A stretch of 53,635 nucleotides of DNA from Bacillus methanolicus (GTDB lineage: Bacteria > Bacillota > Bacilli > Bacillales > Cytobacillaceae): assembly GCF_008764295.1 (NCBI RefSeq), contig NZ_VTQX01000026.1, positions 1-53,635 on the forward strand, written 5' to 3'. The translations under genes and the position numbers were made by a program. Within the stretch, counting starts at the first letter, position 1. Every line of letters starts with the position of its first letter. The notes under the pieces were generated by a model that was given only the letters and a program-made list of their open reading frames with translations, had not been told where the DNA came from and did not search any database. Shown piece after piece: positions 17,691-27,379 of the stretch.

Positions 17691-18074
17691 TTGATATTAC
17701 AGTTTAAATCAGATTTAGAAAAGTTGATCTGGGTGTCTTTGTAACTTGATAACTCTTACAAGAACTTTGTAAAAATTACAAACGAATCCATTATTTTTGC
17801 GGTGCAATATCCATGGGTTTATTTCTCCAAAATGGTTGTTGCTAAATTTTTTATGTTTCACATTTGTGACTTAGCTCCTGAGCAGCAAAGCTTTAATCTG
17901 TACGATTGCCATTAAATTTTCTTAATCCAGATGGAATATTTGTTGTTCTTGTTAATCCATACAGAAATAAATTGAAAAAATATACAAGTCTTCTACCAGG
18001 ACGGCAAAGTGAAAAGAAAAGCAAATGGATAATCGAGGTTCACGAAATAACAAGAAAAATAAAGGAGGATAAAC
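17691..18074. other. AT-rich gap without a convincing gene
   Basis: The only longer frame (17906-18118, TTG start) has no ribosome site and runs into the next gene in a different frame. I see no terminator with a clear T-run and no known RNA. Confidence 0.4.
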
Positions 18075-18644
18075 ATGGAGGAGAATGTTATCATTGCAGC
18101 ATTAAAACGATCACTTAATGAAGGAGTAATGGTCTCTGTCTATTCAAGTCATATTGAGCCTGATAAATGCTCCATAGGTTATATTGACTTAATATCATCT
18201 GAACATTTTATTATGAAGCATGTTACACCTGACGGGAAGAGCGATGGTTATATTGTAAGGAAAATAGAAGATGTTTTCAGGGTAGATATTAACGGGGAAT
18301 ATGAAAAAAATCTAGAATTACTTTATCGTCTACAGAAACAACAACACCAACAATTTGTTAAAAACAATAAAATCGAAGAAATAAATTTATTTGAAGAGAC
18401 CCTTATTTTTGCTCAAAAGAATAATTTAGTTGTCACTATTTGTATAGATGAAACTGAAAACCAAGATGATATAGTTGGATTTGTTAAAAATATTAATGTT
18501 CAAGGGGTCACAATTTCTAGAATTTCTTTAAATGGATTAGAAGACGGGGAAACGAGTGTTTTCATTGAGCATATTATTAAAATTGATTGTGATACTATTG
18601 ATGAAAAAAAATATATGTTGCTGTTTGCTCATAAAAAGAATTAA
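18075..18644 (+). CDS. Hypothetical protein with two tandem copies of one small domain
   Basis: This 189-residue protein has AAGGAGG at 18062-18068. Residues about 18-86 and 117-185 align with each other. Each has a beta-rich start (VSVYSSHIEPD / VTICIDETENQD), a Gly followed by hydrophobic strands (IGYIDLISSEHFIMKHV / VGFVKNINVQGVTISRI), a Gly-Leu or Gly-Lys turn with D-G, then an Ile-Arg/Glu-Asp-Ile strand and a Y-x-x-x-x-x-L-L-hydrophobic end. This suggests a duplicated small beta-barrel. It has no signal peptide. The function is unknown; the neighbourhood suggests a toxin-immunity or accessory role. Confidence 0.6.
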   Translation: MEENVIIAALKRSLNEGVMVSVYSSHIEPDKCSIGYIDLISSEHFIMKHVTPDGKSDGYIVRKIEDVFRVDINGEYEKNLELLYRLQKQQHQQFVKNNKIEEINLFEETLIFAQKNNLVVTICIDETENQDDIVGFVKNINVQGVTISRISLNGLEDGETSVFIEHIIKIDCDTIDEKKYMLLFAHKKN

Positions 18645-18761
18645 TTGGTTAATGTAATTGTTAGAAGAACATGATTAATTTTTTGCATATAAATAGGAGC
18701 TGCTTTTTGTAGAAGATTTTATAAAAATTTCCAATCAATCTACTAACATCATTGTTTTATT

Positions 18762-18797
18762 AAAAGGGTTTGCTAACAAGCAATCCTTTTTTATTTT
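18762..18797 (+). terminator. Rho-independent terminator
   Basis: AAAAGG-gt-TTGC pairs with GCAA-t-CCTTTT, followed by TTATTTT. The remaining gap up to 19005 holds no other feature I can support. Confidence 0.7.
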
Positions 18798-19005
18798 GCC
18801 TAGCTGAAGGCACGTCCTGACTTAACGAAGTGATTGGAGAAAGCAGATTTTTTCGTTTCATCAAGTCGGATCTAAAATGACATGCTCAATAAGATTGTTT
18901 TAAGACAACTTTGAGAAAAAAGAATAAAGAAATATTCCAATAAAGATACTAATTGCAAATGACTTTTTTTGTAAATTTTTATATTGAGGAAAGGAACGGG
19001 AGTAT

Positions 19006-19815
19006 ATGAGAAAAAAAGCGCTCACATGGATATCATTCTGTTTCGTATTGCTGTTTTCTTTATTCGCAAATGGAGATTTAATTCAAGGGCAACAGCCGCA
19101 AGGGTTACCCCAACTCGAAGGAGGATCAGAAAATAAGGAACGTGTGCGATATCCCATTTCCAATTATTTATTGCAAGAAAGATATCCAGAAACGGTTGTA
19201 TTAAGCGGTCCACAAACGTCACGAATGGTGGCTTTGACCTTTGATGATGGCCCTGATCCACGTTTTACTCCACAAATATTAGATATTTTAAGGGAAAACG
19301 GAATAAAAGCGACTTTTTTTCTTTTAGGTTCAAGGGCAGAAGCCTATCCTGATCTCGTGAAACGAATTGTGGAAGAGGGTCATATTATTGGCAATCATAC
19401 ATATTGGCATCCGAATCTTGTAGAGGAGGAAGATGTTCGTGTTTTAGAAAGAGAAGTTTCACGAACAGAGAGCGGCTTGGCTAATTTAATCGCTTATCGT
19501 ACTAAGCTATTTCGCGCCCCGTATGGTTTTTTAAATAATGAGTTAGTAGAGCAGCTTAGAGATATGGATTATACAGTTGTTGCTTGGTCGGTGGATTCAT
19601 TGGATTGGCATGAATCTCCACCAGACCAAATTGCTTATAATGTTCTTAGCAATCTTCATCCAGGAGCAATTATTCTCATGCATGATGGGGCAGCATGGGA
19701 TGAGGACCGGACGAATACGGTGAGAGCTCTTCGCCAAATCATTCCAGCGATAAAGGAACAGGGCTTCGAGTTTGCAACTGTGCCAGAACTGTTGAATATT
19801 CCCTATCGGAAGTGA
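19006..19815 (+). CDS. Secreted polysaccharide deacetylase (NodB domain)
   Basis: The 269-residue protein has an N-terminal signal sequence (about residues 1-22) and a NodB homology domain from residue 73. The motifs are TFDDGPD (catalytic Asp 80, metal Asp 81), NHTYWHPN (metal His 131 and 135), RAPYGF, D-S-L-D-W and ILMHDG. Such enzymes remove acetyl groups from peptidoglycan or chitin-like sugars at the cell surface. The substrate cannot be told from sequence; PdaA/PdaB-like or YlxY-like roles in spores are possible. AGGAAAGGAACGGGAG precedes the ATG. Confidence 0.9.
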   Translation: MRKKALTWISFCFVLLFSLFANGDLIQGQQPQGLPQLEGGSENKERVRYPISNYLLQERYPETVVLSGPQTSRMVALTFDDGPDPRFTPQILDILRENGIKATFFLLGSRAEAYPDLVKRIVEEGHIIGNHTYWHPNLVEEEDVRVLEREVSRTESGLANLIAYRTKLFRAPYGFLNNELVEQLRDMDYTVVAWSVDSLDWHESPPDQIAYNVLSNLHPGAIILMHDGAAWDEDRTNTVRALRQIIPAIKEQGFEFATVPELLNIPYRK

Positions 19816-19968
19816 TGAAGGCGGGCAATCATGAATCACCTAAACCGAAGCACGATAAATAATAAAGCGAAATTTCGGGTGACCGTAGTAATGCTTTTAT
19901 AAATTTAGCTAGTAGATAGTACATGGGCTCCATGTGCTATTTCTTTGTTTAAGCGATTTTAGCATGAA

Positions 19969-21213
19969 ATGGAACCTCACAACATAAATTACTTTGAATC
20001 ATTTTTTTCTGAAAGAGAGGTGTTCAAAATAAAAAAGGGAAGCAGGAATCCTTATGAGAATATTCCCCAGCCGATTAGAGAGGATGGAGCGGGTGCAACC
20101 GATCTGGGGCCGAGGGATGTGTTGAGGGATATTGAAAACCCTGATATGTTAGTACCTCCAAAAACGGATGCTGGAACGATTCCAAATTTAAAGTTTTCTT
20201 TTTCTGATACTCATATGCAGCTATATCATGGTGGATGGTCACAGGAAATTACGGCAAGGGAACTGCCGATATCGACGACACTTGCAGGGGTGAATATGCG
20301 TCTCACTCCAGGTGGTGTTCGGGAATTGCATTGGCATAAACAAGCGGAATGGGCGTATATGATTTTAGGTAAAGCGCGCGTTACGGCAGTTGATCAAAAA
20401 GGAAGGAATTTTATTGCTGATGTTAGTGAAGGGGATTTGTGGTATTTTCCGGCGGGAATTCCTCATTCGATCCAAGGTTTAGAAGGTGGTTGTGAATTTT
20501 TGCTCGTTTTTGATGATGGGAATTTTTCTGAACTGAGCACTTTTACGATTACGGATTGGTTTGCGCATACCCCAAAAGATGTACTTTCGGCTAATTTTGG
20601 GGTTTCAGAGCAGGCATTCGCCCATATTCCCACTAAACAAAGATATATGTTTCAGGCCGAGGTACCTGGAGCAATTGAAACAGATGAAGTGTTAAGCCCA
20701 TATGGAACGGTTCCACAAAGTCTAACCTACCGCTTGCTTCAGCAAGAACCAATGATAACTTCCGGTGGTTCAGTTCGCATCGTAGATTCGACAAACTTTC
20801 CTGCATCCGTGAATATTGCAGCGGCCTTGGTTGAGATTAAGCCAGGCGGTATGCGCGAGCTACATTGGCACCCGAACAATGACGAATGGCAGTATTATTT
20901 AACGGGAACAGGGCGAATGACTGTCTTTGCTGCAAGTGGAGAAGCGCGCACTTTTAATTATCGGGCTGGGGATGTTGGTTATGTACCATTTGCGATGGGA
21001 CACTACATTCAGAATACTGGAACTGAGAGTTTATGGTTTTTGGAGATATTCCAAAGCAAACGTTTCGAAGATGTTTCATTGAATCAATGGATGGCCTTAA
21101 CTCCCAAAAAGCTCGTAGAGGCTCACTTACATGTTGGCCCTGAATTAATGGATTCGCTACGAAAAGAAAAAGCACCGGTTGTTAAATATAATGAACGAAC
21201 AGATAATAGCTAA
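19969..21213 (+). CDS. oxdD: Bicupin oxalate decarboxylase, OxdD-like
   Basis: The protein converts oxalate to formate and CO2 using manganese. Two cupin domains each keep the metal ligands: [14 protein letters not shown] and later H-S in PHSIQG; then [15 protein letters not shown] and GHYIQN. From [16 protein letters not shown] onward it follows B. subtilis OxdD, a spore-coat enzyme, more closely than OxdC ([25 protein letters not shown]). Members usually have about 390 residues. The ATG at 19969 gives 414 but lacks a ribosome site; an in-frame GTG at 20020, behind GAAAGAGAGG, gives 397 and may be the true start. Confidence 0.9.
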   Translation: MEPHNINYFESFFSEREVFKIKKGSRNPYENIPQPIREDGAGATDLGPRDVLRDIENPDMLVPPKTDAGTIPNLKFSFSDTHMQLYHGGWSQEITARELPISTTLAGVNMRLTPGGVRELHWHKQAEWAYMILGKARVTAVDQKGRNFIADVSEGDLWYFPAGIPHSIQGLEGGCEFLLVFDDGNFSELSTFTITDWFAHTPKDVLSANFGVSEQAFAHIPTKQRYMFQAEVPGAIETDEVLSPYGTVPQSLTYRLLQQEPMITSGGSVRIVDSTNFPASVNIAAALVEIKPGGMRELHWHPNNDEWQYYLTGTGRMTVFAASGEARTFNYRAGDVGYVPFAMGHYIQNTGTESLWFLEIFQSKRFEDVSLNQWMALTPKKLVEAHLHVGPELMDSLRKEKAPVVKYNERTDNS

Positions 21214-21248
21214 CGTTTCAAAGAGCTATCCGCACAGATTCCATTTAA

Positions 21249-21297
21249 AAAGCAAGGGAAGAATAATGAACCATTTTTCTTCCCTTGCTTTCCTTTA
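21249..21297. terminator. Bidirectional terminator between oxdD and ilvA
   Basis: A 15-base stem (AAAGCAAGGGAAGAA with TTCTTCCCTTGCTTT) lies at 21249-21263 and 21277-21291. A- and T-rich flanks allow it to work in both directions. The rest of the gap up to 21560 shows nothing further. Confidence 0.75.
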
Positions 21298-21560
21298 GTA
21301 ATTTCTGTTTTTGCTTGAGCGACTAGTACAGCAGAGCTCTCTTGATTTTTTTCTTAGTAGAAAGAATAGCTTTCCAGTATATTGCTTAGTCTATCATAGT
21401 TTGCCTCCACCTTTTGAAATGGTATTTTTTTTCTTTAGCTTTGTTAAACCATCTTTTTGATAAAAACGGTATATAATATCGCTTTTTTAAAAAAAAGGGA
21501 GGTTCTCCTCTTTTATTATGGAGCAGGATTTTTTGAGTGGAGCTTTATGATTATGAATCA

Positions 21561-22766
21561 TTATCCTAGCTCTGGCTCATATCCTTTATTTTTTAAGGCT
21601 TCCATAATTTCTTCTATATGTTTTTGATCTCTAGTCTCAACTGAGAGGGAAAGCTGAGCATAGCTTGGATAAATCTTGTCTCCGATATGACTTAATGAAA
21701 TATCGAGAACATTCCCTCTTCGGGCTGTGACGACTCCCAATATTTTCTCAAGATTGCCCGGTTGGTCTTTCAAAATAGTACTGAAACGCATAAATCTACC
21801 AGCCTCGACCATGCCTCTTTCGATAATTCTTGAAATAAAACTGACGTCTACATTACCACCGCTAATCAGGCAAACCACTTTTTTGTTTTTTATGGGAACC
21901 CTCTGATAGAGTAGAGCGGCAAGGGCAACAGCACCGGAACCTTCAACAAGCAGCTTATTTCTTTCCAATAGCATGAGCATCGTACGGGCAATTTCTAATT
22001 CATTTACAGTAAATATTTCATCGACATATTTTTGAGCCAGTTCAAATGGAATCTGGCCCGGTTTTTTGACGGCTATTCCATCGGCCATAGTTGGATCAGC
22101 TTCAACGGTAACCGGTCGGCCTTCAACAAATGATATCGCCATGCTTGGACAAGCACCAGCCTCAACACCATAGATTTTGATGTGGGGGTGTTTTTCTTTT
22201 ACAGCCGTCGCTATTCCAGCGATAAGTCCTCCTCCTCCGATTGGACAAACAATGGCGTCTACATCTGGTAGCTGTTCAATTAGCTCAAGGCCAACAGTAC
22301 CTTGTCCGATTATAACCGTTTCATCATCGAAGGCGTGGACAAAGGTTGCTTCTGTACGGGCTTTTAAATCTAATGCATAGGCGAGGGCATCATCGAAGGA
22401 GTTCCCTTGTAGTTCAACGTTAGCACCGTATTCTTTTGTTGCCTGAACTTTGCTTAATGGAGCCCCGATAGGCATCACAATGGTACAGGGGATATTGAGC
22501 ATCGCACTTGCATAAGCGACTCCTTGAGCATGGTTCCCTGCAGAGGCAGCCACTACTCCTTTTTGCAGCTCGTCTTTTGATAAAGAGATCATTTTATTAT
22601 AGGAGCCTCGTACCTTGAAAGAGCCGGTCTTTTGAAGATTTTCTAGCTTTAAATAAATATCATTTTGTGCGTAATTGCTAAAAGTACGTGAATAATCTAA
22701 TGGTGTTACATGAACAATGCCTTTCATTTTTTCATGCGCTTTGACAATATCTTCATATGAAATCAT
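21561..22766 (-). CDS. ilvA: Threonine ammonia-lyase with ACT domain
   Basis: The 401-residue PLP enzyme deaminates threonine to 2-oxobutanoate. The PLP lysine lies in KTGSFKVRGS near residue 50, the cofactor phosphate loop is CPIGGGGLIAG, and a single ACT-like domain follows (about 325-401, starting RFSTILKDQPGNLEKILG). The length and single ACT domain fit the medium catabolic/biosynthetic form seen in Gram-positives, shorter than E. coli IlvA (514). AAAAGGAGAAGC precedes the ATG on the minus strand. It is a stand-alone gene. Confidence 0.92.
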   Translation of the reverse strand: MISYEDIVKAHEKMKGIVHVTPLDYSRTFSNYAQNDIYLKLENLQKTGSFKVRGSYNKMISLSKDELQKGVVAASAGNHAQGVAYASAMLNIPCTIVMPIGAPLSKVQATKEYGANVELQGNSFDDALAYALDLKARTEATFVHAFDDETVIIGQGTVGLELIEQLPDVDAIVCPIGGGGLIAGIATAVKEKHPHIKIYGVEAGACPSMAISFVEGRPVTVEADPTMADGIAVKKPGQIPFELAQKYVDEIFTVNELEIARTMLMLLERNKLLVEGSGAVALAALLYQRVPIKNKKVVCLISGGNVDVSFISRIIERGMVEAGRFMRFSTILKDQPGNLEKILGVVTARRGNVLDISLSHIGDKIYPSYAQLSLSVETRDQKHIEEIMEALKNKGYEPELG

Positions 22767-22956
22767 TTTGCTTCTCCTTTTAATGCATAAGTCAGTTTTA
22801 CTAGTAAAAAGATTGCGCTCGATTTATGCGAAAATGATGTTTCAAATGCAAAATAATGATGATTTGTTTTTTTATGAACGTTTCGTAACTAAAGATGAAA
22901 TTGATGCAGTTTTTTTTCTTATTTTTGACTAAGGAGAAAAGCTTATTCGGTTATTT

Positions 22957-23451
22957 TCAAGGATGTATGAAAACCGGGGTTCCGATAGGTATGATACTCG
23001 CAAGCTCTTCAACATCGTGGTTATACATGCGAATGCATCCTCTAGAGACGGCCTTGCCGATAGAACTTGGATCGTTTGTTCCATGAATCCCGTAGTGTTC
23101 CTTTGATAAACTCATCCACATCGTTCCAAACGGCCCTCCTGGATTCGGTGCTTTATTAATAATGATATAATTGCCCACTGGTGTGTCATGAAGCATTCTC
23201 CCAACAGCTATTGGATATTGCTTTTGTTGTATACCATCGTGAAGTAAGGTTAATCGGCGATTGGTAATTGAAATGTCGATCAGATATGGGACTGTACTGA
23301 TGTCAGGAAAACCAGGAATGACAATTGTCTGGCCAGGATAGAGCCGATTAGGATCTATGAAGGGGTTCGCTTGAATGATGGAGGATAAAGAGGTGCGATA
23401 ATCCCTTGCAATTTGATGTAAAGTTTCCCCTGTTTTTATCGTATGGATCAT
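22957..23451 (-). CDS. ykuD: LysM L,D-transpeptidase, YkuD-like
   Basis: The 164-residue product has the same length as B. subtilis YkuD and the same order: an N-terminal LysM repeat ([19 protein letters not shown] to [10 protein letters not shown]) and an L,D-transpeptidase domain. The catalytic motif is [20 protein letters not shown], with His, Cys and Arg in place. It makes 3-3 peptide cross-links in peptidoglycan; YkuD is made during sporulation in B. subtilis. The start at 23451 has GGGAGG nine bases upstream; the frame stays open farther upstream but without a better site. Confidence 0.93.
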   Translation of the reverse strand: MIHTIKTGETLHQIARDYRTSLSSIIQANPFIDPNRLYPGQTIVIPGFPDISTVPYLIDISITNRRLTLLHDGIQQKQYPIAVGRMLHDTPVGNYIIINKAPNPGGPFGTMWMSLSKEHYGIHGTNDPSSIGKAVSRGCIRMYNHDVEELASIIPIGTPVFIHP

Positions 23452-23599
23452 GATGCATAACCTCCCAAGTAAAGATAGTACAGTGTATGGAGAGAAGATT
23501 TTCTTGCTCTTTAATGCTGAAAAAAATAAATAAGCTACATTTAGCAAATTCTATAATCATAGCGTGTTAACGTGAGGATAAATTTTACGGAGGAAACGA

Positions 23600-24556
23600 A
23601 TGAAACAGCGAAACAGTTTATTAAAGCAAGGAAATAAGTCATCATTGATTGCATCAGTTGTCAACGCGATTATCGCTTTTGTAAAAGGAACGGCGTATTT
23701 TTTCACAGGGAATGTGGCGATGTTTGCAGAGACGATGCATTCGTTAGGGGACGCAGCGAACCAATTTTTCGTTTACATTGGCAGTGCATTAAGTAAAAAA
23801 ATGCCGACGGATCACTATCCGAATGGGTTCGGACGCCTTGTTAATTTAGTCTTACTAGGAGCAGTTCTTGTTGTTGGAATTATGAGCTATGAAACCATTA
23901 AAGAAGGGTATAAGCATATTGTGCACCCAACGGAATCAAAAGGGATTGCCATTAATATTATCGTGTTAGCAATTGCGATGCTTATGGAGGCATACGTACT
24001 TTTTAAGGCTATGAAAGAGGTGCTTCATGAATCAAATGTGGAGGCAAAAGGGATAGCGATCATTCCGACAAGTTTCCGCCATTTAGGCCGGGCGAAGCCT
24101 GCAACAAAGCTTGTATTTATGGAGGATTTCGTTGCTACGCTGGGAGGGTTGATCGCAATTATTGGGATTTTGTTAGCTTATTTTGCCGGTCTTCATGCGG
24201 CAGAAGGAGTTGCTTCCATTCTAATCGGAATTATGATGTTCTTTGTCGTCGGAAGAGTCTTTTTAGATAATGCAAAAGGAATTCTCGGTGAAGCAGATGA
24301 TGACCTTGAAGAGGTCATCGCCAAATATATATTAGAGCAGCCGGAGATTAAAGATATTCAAACTTTATATGCGATAAAGGAAGGGGAGGATTTTCATATT
24401 GAAATGAAGCTGGAAATCGATCCGAATCTAACTGTCGCTCAAGCCGGTCAAATAAAAAATAGAATTGAAGCGAAAATTCATGACATGAGAGGAGTAACGG
24501 ATGTCATTATTGAATTTGATGAGGATGATGGCATTCCTACTTGGATTCCTACTTGA
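23600..24556 (+). CDS. Cation diffusion facilitator family metal transporter
   Basis: This 318-residue membrane protein has about six transmembrane segments. The metal-site motif ETMHSLGDAANQ (His and Asp) is in the second segment. In the fifth segment the usual H-x3-D is replaced by MEDFVATLGG. That Glu-Asp pattern and the loop HYPNGFGR resemble the ZnT9/SLC30A9-like branch of the CDF family. A C-terminal cytoplasmic domain follows (FHIEMKLEIDPNLTVAQA). Zinc or manganese efflux is likely but not shown by the sequence. ACGGAGGAAACG precedes the ATG. Confidence 0.87.
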   Translation: MKQRNSLLKQGNKSSLIASVVNAIIAFVKGTAYFFTGNVAMFAETMHSLGDAANQFFVYIGSALSKKMPTDHYPNGFGRLVNLVLLGAVLVVGIMSYETIKEGYKHIVHPTESKGIAINIIVLAIAMLMEAYVLFKAMKEVLHESNVEAKGIAIIPTSFRHLGRAKPATKLVFMEDFVATLGGLIAIIGILLAYFAGLHAAEGVASILIGIMMFFVVGRVFLDNAKGILGEADDDLEEVIAKYILEQPEIKDIQTLYAIKEGEDFHIEMKLEIDPNLTVAQAGQIKNRIEAKIHDMRGVTDVIIEFDEDDGIPTWIPT

Positions 24557-24723
24557 TTATAGCTTTTATGAAGTTCTTTTTCGAGGGATGATAAGCTAGC
24601 ATCTAAATGCACTTAGCGGAATGGGCAAGAGGAATATCTTAAAACAGCCGGGTTATTTTTATCGCTATAACGATGAATAGTGTATAATAATAGGTATTAT
24701 CTGTTCATAAAGGAAGGTAATTT

Positions 24724-25899
24724 ATGTCATTGGTGGAACATGAAAATATAACGAGAATAATGTTAGATGAAAAAGAGTACATCTTAATTGGTACGGCTCA
24801 TGTATCTAAACAAAGTGCAGAGCAAGTAAAAGAAGTAATTGAAGCAGAAAAACCTGATGCTGTCTGTGTGGAACTTGATGAACAAAGATACCAATCGATT
24901 ATGGCAGGAAATAGTTGGAAGGACATGGATATATTTAGTGTCATTAAGCAAAAAAAAGCTTCTCTACTGCTTATTAATCTTGCTATTTCTTCTTTTCAAA
25001 AAAGAATGGCTAATCAATTAGGAATTCAGCCTGGACAAGAAATGATTCAAGGAATTGAATCGGCTAAAGAGATGGGTGCAAAGCTCGTGCTTGCAGATCG
25101 AAATATTCAAATAACCTTTTCGCGCATTTGGCATCAGGTAGGACTTTGGGGAAAAGCACAATTACTCTCTCAAGTAGTAGCGAGTATTTTCAGTAAAGAT
25201 ACAATTTCGGAAGAAGAGCTTGAGAAGATGAAAAGCAAAGATATGATTAATACGGTCTTGAATGAATTTACTGAGTCTTTTCCTCGTTTGAAAGTCCCGT
25301 TAATTGATGAACGTGATCAGTATCTTGCGCAAAAGATTAAGGATGCACCGGGGAAAAAAATCGTTGCTGTTTTAGGAGCAGCGCATGTTCCTGGTATAAA
25401 GGAAGAAATTAAAAAGGAACATGACTTACAACAATTATCAAAGCTTCCACCAAAATCGCAGGCTCCGAAAATCATCGGCTGGTCGATACCGATTATTATA
25501 TTAGCGATTATTGCTTATACGTTTTTAGCCAACCCTGATGCTGGCTTACAGCAAACGCTAAGCTGGGTCCTTTGGAATGGCTCTTTATCAGCGCTAGGAA
25601 CAGCTCTTGCATTGGGGCATCCACTTGCTATTTTAACTGCCTTGGTTGCAGCTCCGATAACATCATTAAATCCGCTTCTTGCCGCCGGTTGGTTCGCTGG
25701 GTTTGTACAAGCCTTTTTTAATCGGCCAAGCGTCAGCGACTTTGAAACCCTGACAGAGGATGTTTTTACTGTTAAAGGCTTTTGGTCTAATAAAGTTACT
25801 CGTGTTTTGCTTGTTATCGTCTTCGCTAATCTCGGAAGTTCATTGGGCACCTTTATTGGTGGAGCTGATGTGATCCGCTTGTTTTTTCAAAACTTTTAA
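24724..25899 (+). CDS. TraB-family membrane protein
   Basis: The 391-residue protein starts with the TraB/PrgY/GumN domain: LIGTAHVSKQSAEQV near residue 20, VCVELDEQRY, and later AVLGAAHVPGIKEEI with the second conserved His. The C-terminal 140 residues contain three to four hydrophobic segments. TraB relatives are suspected metalloprotease-like regulators; PrgY of Enterococcus reduces pheromone activity. No function is established for this chromosomal subfamily. AAGGAAGG precedes the ATG and a terminator follows. Confidence 0.82.
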   Translation: MSLVEHENITRIMLDEKEYILIGTAHVSKQSAEQVKEVIEAEKPDAVCVELDEQRYQSIMAGNSWKDMDIFSVIKQKKASLLLINLAISSFQKRMANQLGIQPGQEMIQGIESAKEMGAKLVLADRNIQITFSRIWHQVGLWGKAQLLSQVVASIFSKDTISEEELEKMKSKDMINTVLNEFTESFPRLKVPLIDERDQYLAQKIKDAPGKKIVAVLGAAHVPGIKEEIKKEHDLQQLSKLPPKSQAPKIIGWSIPIIILAIIAYTFLANPDAGLQQTLSWVLWNGSLSALGTALALGHPLAILTALVAAPITSLNPLLAAGWFAGFVQAFFNRPSVSDFETLTEDVFTVKGFWSNKVTRVLLVIVFANLGSSLGTFIGGADVIRLFFQNF

Positions 25900-25915
25900 A
25901 ATGCTGCCAACAACT

Positions 25916-25946
25916 GAAAGAGCATCCAATAGGCTGCTCTTTTTTG
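25916..25946 (+). terminator. Rho-independent terminator
   Basis: AAAGAGCA (25917-25924) pairs with TGCTCTTT (25935-25942), followed by a run of Ts. The remainder of the gap to 26223 contains nothing I can name. Confidence 0.82.
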
Positions 25947-26223
25947 GTGTCTAAATATTCATAACAAGAACGCAAACTACGGGCAATAACGCTCAAAATT
26001 ATCAGAAGAATTTTGTCATTGCCATACACAATTTCCGCACTAATTTTGAAAACAGAGCAAGTATCCTTCTTTGTTATAAAAACTTTCCCGTCTTTTCTTC
26101 CTGTCAGCAGGAAAAAAATGGTTTGTCTCTTCAGCATATGTTGTTACAACCATGCATACAATGGTAAACGGCAATACCTTCCTTACAGGAGTGGAGAGAG
26201 AATAAAGAAATTGGGGAGGAAAT

Positions 26224-27201
26224 ATGGGGAAATTTCGTTGGAAAGGTCTGTTTACCGTTGTTTTGATGTTGATAGTACTTGGGGGTTGTTCAAAAGAGAC
26301 AGAGACAGTAGTTAAAAAAATGAAAACACATAGGGTCGCCGCTGCAGAAGAGTTAAATAATAGGCTTATAGAAAAAGAAATGCAGTTTGTTATTGATATT
26401 ATTGATCCGTCGACAAAGGAGATTATTTGTACCATTGACCCGAAAGAGATGGATGGAAATGATGAAAGTTTTAAAGCGGAGCTTAAGAGCTGGGCGAGGG
26501 AATTAGCAAGGGGGACAGAAAGCTCTGAAGGCTATGATCAACGGATGGTGTTAGACAAATTAGATGAGAATGGACAAATTAAAAAAGGAAAGCCAATGAT
26601 CATCCTTGAAGAAGAGGAATTAGTTAATAGAGTGATCGAAGCGATGGATAGGGGCGGTCCGGTGGAATTGCCATTAAAAGTGACAGAAAGTCAGTACTCC
26701 CTAGAGGAAGTATCGCAGTTAGATGAAGTAGTTATCGCTTCCTATACGACTTACTTTGATAGTGGAGTTATAGGGAGGGCGAAAAATATTGAGTTATCTG
26801 CGGCTGCAATTAATAACGTAATTTTTGGAGTTGGTGATATTTTTTCTTACAATGAGATTGTCGGGCCGAGGGATGAAGCAAGCGGCTATCAAAAAGCGAT
26901 GGAAATCGTCAACAAAGAGCTTGTTGAAGGGATTGGTGGAGGTGTTTGTCAAACATCCTCAACCCTATTTAATGCCGTTGATCAAATTGGAGTAGAATAT
27001 ATTGAATGGCATCATCATTCCATTAGCATCGGTTATGTACCTGTTGGGAGAGATGCAACTGTATCCTATGGAGGGCTTGATTTTCGCTTTCAGAACCCCC
27101 ATGATGTTCCGTTTTTGATAAAAGCATTTGTCGATGGGGGCTCCCTTACTGTTGAAGTAAGAACTTCAGAGAAAAATGCCAAGAAATTAAAAGGGGAGTA
27201 G
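26224..27201 (+). CDS. VanW-family lipoprotein
   Basis: The 325-residue protein has a lipoprotein signal ending LGGC (Cys 22), so it is attached to the outer face of the membrane. The C-terminal half (about 180-310) is a VanW domain: NIELSAAAINN, IFSYNEIVGPRDEASGYQ, EGIGGGVCQTSSTLFNA and SYGGLDFRFQNPHDVPFLI. VanW occurs in vancomycin-resistance clusters and many Gram-positive genomes, with unknown biochemical role near the cell wall. Residues 25-170 are not recognised. GGGGAGG is placed before the ATG. Confidence 0.87.
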   Translation: MGKFRWKGLFTVVLMLIVLGGCSKETETVVKKMKTHRVAAAEELNNRLIEKEMQFVIDIIDPSTKEIICTIDPKEMDGNDESFKAELKSWARELARGTESSEGYDQRMVLDKLDENGQIKKGKPMIILEEEELVNRVIEAMDRGGPVELPLKVTESQYSLEEVSQLDEVVIASYTTYFDSGVIGRAKNIELSAAAINNVIFGVGDIFSYNEIVGPRDEASGYQKAMEIVNKELVEGIGGGVCQTSSTLFNAVDQIGVEYIEWHHHSISIGYVPVGRDATVSYGGLDFRFQNPHDVPFLIKAFVDGGSLTVEVRTSEKNAKKLKGE

Positions 27202-27245
27202 CGGTGTCATCTGCAGCTAACATTTCTCAACTTTTATTTTTTTTG

Positions 27246-27274
27246 ATGACTCTATGAAAAGGGTCTTTTTTTTT
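27246..27274 (+). terminator. Probable terminator after the VanW gene
   Basis: GACTCT and AGGGTC can pair with one G-U pair, followed by nine Ts. The stem is short. Confidence 0.55.
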
Positions 27275-27379
27275 GAAAATCTTTCAAAGATTAATGCTTT
27301 CCATATAAATGAAAGCGATTAAAGTTGTATAATGGAGAGTGATAGATAGACAAAAGAATGCTTAGGGAGGACGAGGAAG

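Noticed and set aside
26013..26315. 100-codon frame overlapping the start of the VanW gene
   Set aside because: It overlaps a well-supported lipoprotein start in another frame and has no ribosome site.
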